From NCBI GenBank assembly GCA_964459995.1, contig CAYWOR010000008.1, positions 87,725 through 151,724 of the forward strand: 64,000 bases of DNA. The letters are read 5' to 3'. The position numbers and the translations under genes are program-made. Within the stretch, counting starts at the first letter, position 1, and each line of letters opens with the position of its first letter. Source of the DNA: CAZSHG01 sp964459995. Its GTDB lineage: Bacteria; UBP14; UBA6098. This document shows, one piece after another, positions 18,318-27,700 of the stretch. The notes under the pieces are model-generated. The model made no database searches. It saw only the letters and a list, made by a program, of their open reading frames with translations, and had not been told where the DNA came from.

Positions 18318-21300
18318 CTAACGGACTAAAACTATTGTGCCATTGCAGAGAATTCTCCCCCCGCCTTCGATTAAGTAAATATAAAGTCCGGGTTTGGCGG
18401 GATTGCCGTGATTGTCGTGTCCGTCCCAAAGCCTGTCGAATTGCTCTATCTCTTTATCGTATATCAAGATATTATTGATGCTGAATATCTTCAGGTGAGC
18501 CTTTTGGATATACCGATGAGGATAATCAAAAAGGAGCACATCATTTATTTCATCGCCATTTGGTGAAAATGGATTCGGGAATGCCGCGCAACCAGTTTGA
18601 GGCTCCATATGGAAATCCCAAATATATGTCGTGCAATTCGGTTCGCATAAATCCGGGGAGTCGCAAATATATATCTCAATCTCGAAAGTATCCCCCCAAG
18701 TCGGAATCAAACCGAAATTTGCGGGGGAGAGGCTAATCGAAGCAAAGGAATCATTGCCTGTCCAGGAAAGTTCACTAAGGTCAAAATGCCTGCCCATGAA
18801 GAGCAAATCGATACTGGCGGCTTCCAAACCGGCTGGAAAATCAAACATAGCGGCTTCGATTCGGATATCGGTTCCGGTAATAAGCTGATCGGGTAGCGGC
18901 GAGATAGGAGTGAGTGCCGGCGGAAATAGATCGACAACAAAACTCGATCGAAGTGTATCGACATTCGCAGTTCCGTGGGTGTTGTAAAATACTTCCAATG
19001 CAAATGAGACAATGCCGCCGTGCTCCCAAGGTGAAGAAGGTGTGAAAACCAGCTCGCCGTTATCGATGAACAGCTCCGGATCGACGCCCGAAATGTAGCG
19101 TATAGCGTTAACAACAATTTCCACGCCGTTTGGGCTTACTTCATTTGAGTCGAACAAGGCTATCACAATTTCCTGATGACTACAAGCCGAAACCTCGCCA
19201 AATTGAGGCGTTATAAGTTCAGCCCATGGCACAGAAAAATCTATCGTTATTGGGAAGCAAGTTGTGTCGATGTTTGGTTCGCAATAATCGGGCATGTCGC
19301 CGGCTACAACGCAGAATTGCCCGCAATCGAGCCATGTCATCCCCGAACCGGTCAACTCGGGATCGAATATCAGATCGAAACCGTCCCACAAAACCGCCGG
19401 ATGCGAAACATCATATGCAGAGCCACAGAACAACACCTTCACAGTTGCAGGATTGATATCGAGAAGGGCATCTGCAATCGAGACTGTAACAGCCGCAGAA
19501 ATTTGATTGAAGAATACACCGTCCGAAGGATTAACCAGAATAACTTCCGGCGGGGTCTGATCGCTAAGGAAACTCCAATACAAAGGATATACGAGATTAC
19601 ATCCGAGAATATTAAAGCAAGTGTCCAAAGTTAGGCTATGCCAGCCCTCAGTCCATAATTGGGAAGGCAATGGCTGTGCAATAACAACGCCGTCATCGGT
19701 ATCGACCGACATATTCCCCTCTTCGACAGCAAAACGAGTCGTGCCGTCGGCCCATATAACCACGCCGTCAGCATCGATAAGCGCTTCTCCGCCGGTGTTA
19801 ATGACAAGAGGCTGGTCTGGACAGCTCGAACTTCTGCCGTTCAACGGCATCACCAACTCGGCGAAAGGTGTATGTAATCCCGGCACCTCGACGCAAAAAG
19901 TATGAAGAAAAGGTCCCACAGGATATTGATGTGTCGAAAGCCGGAAATCGTCAATAAAAAGGCCTTGGCCATGATTCGTTGCATCGGATGCGAAAACAAA
20001 ACGGAATCGGACATTATCTCCCGACGAAAGGATGCCCATATCGATAAGGTCTTGCGAAACAACCTCAATCCATCGGCCATCTGTTGGCTTACAGTAAGCC
20101 ATCTTGTTTGAGATTGCAGTCATGGACCATTCGTCGATATAAGCGTCGTAACGCGGCAATAGGATTCCAACACCGAATTGATCTAATTGAATCCATGAAC
20201 CGCCATCGATCTGATATTCGACAAGAAAGCCATCCTCGCCGTCGTCAGACCAAAGCGGCTCGTAGTGAACGTCTAACCAATACCAAAAGGCGATATAAGC
20301 CTCTGTCCAACCGTCGATAGTGAAACTCTGGCTTGTAAGATATGCAAGTTCAGACGCGCCATAGTTCAGTTCCGTCCCGGAAGATGGAATCCCCGAAACC
20401 CCCAGGCCGGAAATAGCCGCACTTGGGCCGCCCGGCCTTCGAACATCGCAATAATCGAGTCCGCCGGAGCCTACAAAGAGCCTATCATCCCCCTCAAAAT
20501 CGTCGATGAAACCGATAAGCGAGTCCGCGCTTGTGAGGAGAACTTCCCAGCATATTGAAGAGTCATACAGAGGCGGTTCAACGATGGATAATTGCCATTG
20601 TGAGATGATCGTCTCTTCGGGAAGAATTGTCCCGAGTGTTACGAGATCGAAACCTGTTACAATCGACATGCTCGATGGCAAATCAACCAGCAGAACGACA
20701 TCCGAAGCCGCCTCGCCGCCGGAATTCGTAACAGTAAATTCAAAATAGAATGGATTCGGTTCAAGAGCGCAATCGACAACATCGAGATATTCCGGATGAT
20801 CTCCAGACCTGAAAAGATGAGGTTCCTCGATTCCACCACTGATATAAAAATCGTCGATTAGCCATCCGCGAAAACCGTTATAAAGCATATCACGCGTGTC
20901 GAACTCGAAGCGGATCATGATATCGTGTCCCCACCACTCGGGATCGAGGAAATAGGTCCATTTAATCCAAATCCCCGGTTCAAGCCATCCTCCTGAGGAA
21001 TAGCCCTCATATTCGTCCCAACCCGGAAGCCTCGAAAAAGGGGGATTTAGCCAGTTAATAGTGTTCCAGGACCCCCCGCCGTCCGAAGAGGCCTTGATAT
21101 ACATCATATCGAAGGAATTGATGTCGATACACTCGACTTCCCACCAAGTCCAGAAGCTGAAAGTAATCGAGGGCAGGGCGGCGGTCTCGAAAAGCGGGCT
21201 TGTAAGAGTTCCACTATGTGCTGAAATAGAAGTTCCCCCAGAATAGGGGTCTCCGGGGGCGAAGGGATGTCCGATGAATGTCCCGTTCTCGGGATTGCCA

Positions 21301-21671
21301 TACCACCAGCAGTTTCTTCCCGATTTCGCCATAGGAAGATATGCCGGCGCAGGATCCCCAAGCACTACCATCGAGCCATAGATACTTGGATCGACTACGA
21401 CCATCTCCGGATCGGTCATATACTGCCAGCTACAAAGAGATGTTGTCGCGGAGCGAGCCCAACCGTCTGTTCCGCTCTCAAAATCATTGAAATAGGGGAC
21501 AGCGACCGACATCGGCCTTTCAAGTGGCAAGGGTAGGACGAGGACCTCGGAGGACAGGGGCTTGTGTCGCGTATTCTCCATCCGCTCATCGCGCGAAATA
21601 GGGGATGTTGAAGCGAGAATAGAGAAACTGACCAAACATATGAATAATATTAGCACAAAAGCCTTACTCAC
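18318..21671 (-). CDS. Giant secreted protein with MAM-like and Ig-like units
   Basis: 1117 residues, starting at GTG (21669-21671) behind GAGG. A signal peptide covers about residues 1-21. Two large beta-sandwich regions (about 55-290 and 375-590) resemble the MAM or immune-inhibitor-A type (FNDFESGTDGW, later FEGDDRLFVGSGG), with IDDFYISGG and IDDFRLS ends. About two copies of the two-part Ig-like unit follow (600-1015), then the shared C-terminal domain (CAAFPNPFSPNGDEIND, ending GTIVLVR). No protease motif was seen. A terminator hairpin lies 14-48 bp upstream of its start, so expression probably depends on read-through from the 2719-residue gene or on a promoter I could not identify. Confidence 0.83.
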   Translation of the reverse strand: MSKAFVLILFICLVSFSILASTSPISRDERMENTRHKPLSSEVLVLPLPLERPMSVAVPYFNDFESGTDGWARSATTSLCSWQYMTDPEMVVVDPSIYGSMVVLGDPAPAYLPMAKSGRNCWWYGNPENGTFIGHPFAPGDPYSGGTSISAHSGTLTSPLFETAALPSITFSFWTWWEVECIDINSFDMMYIKASSDGGGSWNTINWLNPPFSRLPGWDEYEGYSSGGWLEPGIWIKWTYFLDPEWWGHDIMIRFEFDTRDMLYNGFRGWLIDDFYISGGIEEPHLFRSGDHPEYLDVVDCALEPNPFYFEFTVTNSGGEAASDVVLLVDLPSSMSIVTGFDLVTLGTILPEETIISQWQLSIVEPPLYDSSICWEVLLTSADSLIGFIDDFEGDDRLFVGSGGLDYCDVRRPGGPSAAISGLGVSGIPSSGTELNYGASELAYLTSQSFTIDGWTEAYIAFWYWLDVHYEPLWSDDGEDGFLVEYQIDGGSWIQLDQFGVGILLPRYDAYIDEWSMTAISNKMAYCKPTDGRWIEVVSQDLIDMGILSSGDNVRFRFVFASDATNHGQGLFIDDFRLSTHQYPVGPFLHTFCVEVPGLHTPFAELVMPLNGRSSSCPDQPLVINTGGEALIDADGVVIWADGTTRFAVEEGNMSVDTDDGVVIAQPLPSQLWTEGWHSLTLDTCFNILGCNLVYPLYWSFLSDQTPPEVILVNPSDGVFFNQISAAVTVSIADALLDINPATVKVLFCGSAYDVSHPAVLWDGFDLIFDPELTGSGMTWLDCGQFCVVAGDMPDYCEPNIDTTCFPITIDFSVPWAELITPQFGEVSACSHQEIVIALFDSNEVSPNGVEIVVNAIRYISGVDPELFIDNGELVFTPSSPWEHGGIVSFALEVFYNTHGTANVDTLRSSFVVDLFPPALTPISPLPDQLITGTDIRIEAAMFDFPAGLEAASIDLLFMGRHFDLSELSWTGNDSFASISLSPANFGLIPTWGDTFEIEIYICDSPDLCEPNCTTYIWDFHMEPQTGCAAFPNPFSPNGDEINDVLLFDYPHRYIQKAHLKIFSINNILIYDKEIEQFDRLWDGHDNHGNPAKPGLYIYLIEGGGRILCNGTIVLVR

Positions 21672-21684
21672 GATAACCTCGATG

Positions 21685-21719
21685 AAAAAAAGGGCGCGGC
21701 ATTTTGAGATACCGCGCCC
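21685..21719 (-). terminator. Intrinsic terminator after the 2719-residue protein gene
   Basis: On the minus strand GGGCGCGG and CCGCGCCC form a perfect 8-bp GC stem around a 12-nt loop, followed directly by seven T residues. It lies eight bases after the stop codon of the giant gene and 14 bases before the next start codon. Confidence 0.85.
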
Positions 21720-21727
21720 CTTTAGAT

Positions 21728-24700
21728 TTATCGCGCAAGAACGACGGTTCCGTTACAAACGACCTCGCCGCCCTTGATGATAAGGTAAATATATAACCCA
21801 TCCGGAAGAAGATTACCCTTGGAATCTTTGCCATTCCAGGAGCGTGGTCCGTATTCGACGATATCCCTATCGACCATGTCAATATCTGCTCGATAAACCT
21901 CGATATTGCGGACGGTGTAAATAACCAACTCCGCCTTCTCGCTGAACATGAATGGATAGTTAAATACTGCGATATCGTTGATGCCGGGACTTCCACCGGG
22001 AGTGAATGGATTCGGGAAAACGAGACATTCGACATCCGGTTCGATCAGGAAATGCATCGAATCGGCGTATTCATTCGGTGCGCAAGTGTCCGGCGTATCA
22101 TGCAGATAGACATTAACATAGACCGAATCGCCGCTTGTGAACTCGATACCGTGAATATTCGGATAATATGTAACATTCACTGCACGAATCTCACCACGGG
22201 GCCCTGTATTAACAACATTCCAATCGACTTGAGTGTAATTGTAGATGTGTGTATTGCCATGTTCTCTAATCACAAGCTCGAAGCTCGATTGTTCGATGCC
22301 GCTTCCGTTGTCGCTCAACGAGAAACTTATCGGTTGTTGCCTGTTGCGGGTCATATAGGCCACGGGTTCCGTGAATGAGATAGCCGGTGACTGAAGATCC
22401 ATTATAAAGGACCAGCTTAGCGGCGTTTCCAACTCGTTTCCGAGAATATCGTCAGCTTCGGTAAGTTCCACAAGGACAACCTGACCGTTGATGAAATTCG
22501 GGTCCGGATCGAAGAACAACAGCGAATCCGTCGGATAATAGGTCAACTGCGGATCGTCGGTTGTGTATTCGACTCCATCGACCCAAAGCCGAATTGTCGA
22601 TTCGTTAACGCCGTCTTCGTCCCAAAGGAGAATTTCGATGCCCTGCGGATCGCAGGAGCAATACCACCATGGCTGAGGATTGATAAGTTCAGCCTCCGGA
22701 CCTCCCGGTGCAACGAGGAAAGTCCATGTATAAGTTGTCTCGTTCGGATCGCATACGGTTGGCATATCCTCGCCCCATATCTCGACAGTAACCCAATCGC
22801 CGCCAGTCCATATCAATCCGCAATCCGAGGCCGCCATCGTAACATGACCGGTTAACGGATCGTAGTTTACACATGGCGCATCATTTAGTCCGAAGACGTT
22901 TATTCCGTCGATAGTAATTCTGAACGAAGATGTATCCAGTCCGGATATTGTGTCCCAAACAGAGAACTCGATAATCGGTCTTCTGGTGTGAACAGTCGAG
23001 CCGTCCAAGGGCAACATCCCCCATGCGGCATAAACCGACAGATCCATGAAGAAGTCCCAGCAATGCGGATTCGTTAGTTGGTTTCCAATGGGATCGGCGG
23101 CGCTATCGATACAAACTCTTATCGTTTCAGCATCAGCGAAGAGGACAAGAGGATCGATGCGCAATGTCGGCTCTATCCAAGTTACACCGGCATCTCCGAT
23201 ACGATAGATAGTAACCGGCGGCGGGCCGGAGGGACCACTGCGATAAACGCTAACCACTACCGTTGTGTCGTCGATACCGTCCGGATCGACAATTGTAAGC
23301 TCGATGAACTCGGGATGGCATGCTGAAATTGCACTGTCTGCGGGATTAATCGAAGTTGCCACAGGACCGCCTGGAGCGATGAAGAATCTCCAGCAGGAAT
23401 CCATTTCATTCGGGCCGCAGGTGTCCGGGCTGTCGAAAGCATAGATACATACATCGACAGTATCTCCGCCCCACCATCTAAGGCCGATATCCGATGGGTC
23501 GAGAGTTATCTGTTCGGTTACAGGACTCCAATCGACACCTGCGGAAGCGATAGTATAATCGACGCCATCAACAGTTAAGATTACCGACGAAGGATTAAGT
23601 CCGCTCATGTCATCGTGAAGACCGACAATAATAAGCGGTTGGATTTCCGAAATCATACTACTCGGAACAGGGGAGATGCCTGTGATATAAGGCGGTGAGA
23701 AGTCCATATAGAATGTTACTTCGTCACCCTCTTCCAATCCGTTAAACAGAGTATCCATCGCGGCAACTATGGCGATATAGACCGTTTCACCATCCACAAA
23801 GGCTGGGATCGGATTGTAAACCATGCCGCCGGTTACAGGATCGTAGGTCAGTTCGGTCGAATCCAGCGTAAAGACTATGGTGTCATCCAGTCCCCAACTG
23901 CTTCTGGCGATAACCACACGGATTGAATCCTCGATAAGGGCGTCATCTTCGGTGTCCGTGAGGCGCATGTTGATTACGAAAGGATCGCAGGCTACATAAT
24001 AACCTTCGTTCGGGTTCAGAATCACACCGACAGGACCTCCCGGAACCACCTGGAAAGCGAGACATGTATCGAAGTAGTTCGGCTCACAGCCATCAGGAAC
24101 GAGATAATCGTCCGCGAGATCGAAAAGCCTGACGCACCATTCTATAGTATCGCCGCCATACCACCTCATCGGGGGAATCGCACTTGCCGGATTCAAAGTA
24201 ATAGTGCCGAATAGGCCGGCTGGAGCCCAAGAGATACCCGGATCGCCCACGCGGAATTCCCTTCCGTCAACATCGACAACGATGGAATCCGGATTAACTC
24301 CGGCAAGAGTATCGTGCACCTGAATTGTAAATATGGGCACAGTGGCGTGAATATCACCCTCCGGAAGCGCAGAGAGAACCTCCGGCGGAACTCGATCGAC
24401 ATAGAAGGTCCAATCGAGATAGCCGGTAGTATCCAGCGGGTTGCCGAGACTATCCTCCGCCGCGAGAAGGCGAACATGGATAATATCAACCGGAGCGAAA
24501 GGCGGCACTGGGAAGTATTCGAGCACTTCGGTAGAGTGATTGTAGCTCATCCGGTCAGGATAATGGTAAACAACACCGTTAACTTCGAGCTGTATAGTCG
24601 AATCAACGATGCCGTTATCATCCCAAAGATGAATGAGAACGTATTCCGGATCGCATGAAGATATGCTGTCCGGCCATACGCGCATGATTTCAGCGAAAGG

Positions 24701-27700
24701 TCCGCCGGTTTCGATGCTGAAAGACCAACATTGATCCAACTCATTGAAAGTGCAGTAATTGGGCTTGTCGTAGGCGTAAACACAAACCTCGACATGCTCG
24801 CCGCCCTTGAAGTGAATGCCCGCAACATCCGGGTGCCAAACAACACTAACACCGTTAGCGATATAGGTTGTGTCAATAGAAGGATGGCCAAGGGGGAAGG
24901 AATGAGCACCCACAATAGAACCTGTTACAGACATGCCCACCGATACATGATCAAGACCGCTCTGAATATCCACCACATCGAATTCAACAACGGGATGCCT
25001 TGTTGCAACAATCGCGCCGTCGATGGGGGTTTCACCAGACAATGCCGGCGGTGTTTGGTCCATCATAAAGGTCCAACAGAGAGTATCCGGGCTCATAGGA
25101 TTGAGAACAGGATCCCACGCCTGAACGATGCAGACTTCGACAGTTTCAGGATCGGCGAAAGATACAGCGGGATCGTAACGGAAGTATGGTTCTGCCCAAG
25201 TAACACCGGGAGAATCGTAATATAGTGTCGTCAATCCCGGAGCGGGACTGCTCGGCGAACGTGTTATTGTAACGATGATCGATGTATCGACAACGCCGTC
25301 GTCGTCGTAAATAGAACAATAAACATGCTCGGTATCGATACATGCCGACCAAGTGTTCGGGAGCGGGCGAATCCAATCCGGCGATGGGCCGCCGGGCATG
25401 ATATAGAACTTACAGCAGTAAACAGCGTTGTTGTCCGCGCAAAGGTCGGTTGTATCTTCGACGAAGACACAGATTTTTACGCTATCGCCACCGGTATAGA
25501 AAGGCGCGGGAGCAAGTGAGGCTGTATTCACAGTGAAGATTCCACCCACGGCGGTAATTCCCGGATCGCCCCAATGATATGCCAATGTATCGTCGATGGT
25601 GATCTCCAAACGGGATGTATCGACTCCTGAAAGGTTATCCCAAAGGGCGAAACGGATTGTCGGGCGTGTCGTGAATATTGTATCTCCGCATTCTGAACCG
25701 GCACCGGCGGTGAAATTCTCCACGACAGGCGGAAGAAGATCGACCCAGAAACACCAATCAAGAGGAGTCTGAAGAGGATTACCGAGTGTGTCGTCTGCGG
25801 TAATCAACTGCACACATACTTCCTGACTGTCAGTCCAGAATATACCGGCCGGGATTGGACAGAATGTTAACGTCGTCTCTGTCGGCGTAGCTTCGAATGT
25901 TAGAATCGTTCCATCGACTGTATAGGTTACGCCATTGACAACAAGCTCTATTGTCGTCGGATCTACACCGACATCGTCATCCCATAGGTTCATAACGATA
26001 CATTGATCGTAACAAGATGTTATTTCTCCGGGCTGAGGTGTAACGATAATCGCTTGTGGCCCAAGAAGATGAACATAGAATTCCCAACAGAATTCACTCG
26101 TATTCGGGCCGCAATAATCGGGGCTGTCGCAGGCTCTAATACAGACTCTAACAGTGTCCCAATCCTGCCAGAACAATCCCGAAGCCGCCGGGTTGAAATA
26201 GACCATCCCCAAAGATGTATCATAGGTGAATCCGGGGTATCCGGCAGAAATTACCAAAGTATCGTAAACGACCAACTCCACGCAGGATGGATCGATACCG
26301 GTCAAGCTATCCCACAGATACACTGAAATCGGAGCTGTGCTGTCGGCTAACAACTCGCCGTCATATGGACCTTCACCCCAGAAAACAGGGGGTGTCAAAT
26401 CCATTTTCCACCACCAGCAATAGGGGCCGGAGAACGGGTTTCCAAGAGAATCTATTGCCTGAATAAGGCATATTACAACCGAATCGTTGTCATGCCAGAA
26501 ATCAGCGGGATTGGCTGGATCGAAAATAAGCGTGTCGTTGACATAACTCACTTGGAAACTGTCCACCGCGAAAGTATCGCCGTTAACGGTTATGAGAATG
26601 CTTGTCGGATCGACTCCATCGGGGTCGATGATAGTCATCACAGCGAACTGCTCGAAGCTATCGCATGCTACCCATGCGCCGGGGAAGTATTGAACCCACT
26701 GCGGAACCGGCCCAGAGAGGCTTATAACAAAGCTCCAGCAGGTATCGCCCCAGTTCGGGCCACAATAATCCGGTGTGTCGAAGGCATAGACGCAAATCGT
26801 TACCGAATCGCTATCGGCGAAGGCTATGCCGGTCATCGACGGTATGATTTCAAACAAACCGGTAGCTTCATCCCAGCGGACACCACCGCTGATCCAATAT
26901 GTGTCAGGCTCTGCGCTGTTTACCGAGATCGTCGCGAATATCTCCAAAGGCGAAACGCCGCTGAGCGAATCATACAGATAGACATGCATATCCGGCGAGG
27001 CATCGGCCATAAGTGTGTCCATAGGAGGCCAAATATCCCAGAATACCGGCGGACTGAAGTCGGTATAGTAAGTCCAACACATGGGAATCGCCGCCGACGG
27101 TGTTCCATAAACATCGCTTACGGAATCGAGACAAACGTAGATTGTGTCGCCATCGCGCCAGAAACTTTCGTCAGGATGGAACCAAAGTAGATTTTCGGAT
27201 TCGAGCCACATCAGATCAGCATGAGAACAGCGGTAGATACTCGGCGGAAGTCCCGTCCGCTCGACACGAAGCACGATCGTAGTCGAATCTACCGGCCCCA
27301 TGACCTCATTAATTCTAATAATTATACCGCTGTCGGTGCAGGCTGTCCACGTGTTCGGTTGTGGGAAAACAATGCTCGGCACCGGCCCTGTGCGATGCAG
27401 ATAGAACTGCCAACAGGTGTCTAGAACATGAGCATCGCAATAATCGGGCATATCCTCGGCATAAACACATATCGATATCGTGCATAACTCGCCGTAGGAT
27501 AAACACATTGAGTCATTCAGAGACACCGAGAAACAGTTGACCTCGTCTGAAACAATTGTCCCTCCGAAGAATCCATCCTGCACGATATAATGGAACGCAA
27601 AGGGATTAAGCCCCGAAAGACTGTCGTATATACAGAACCGCGCTGAATCCGGCAATGACAACAGGGTTGTATCCGCCGGCGGGAAGATATTGAATATAAC

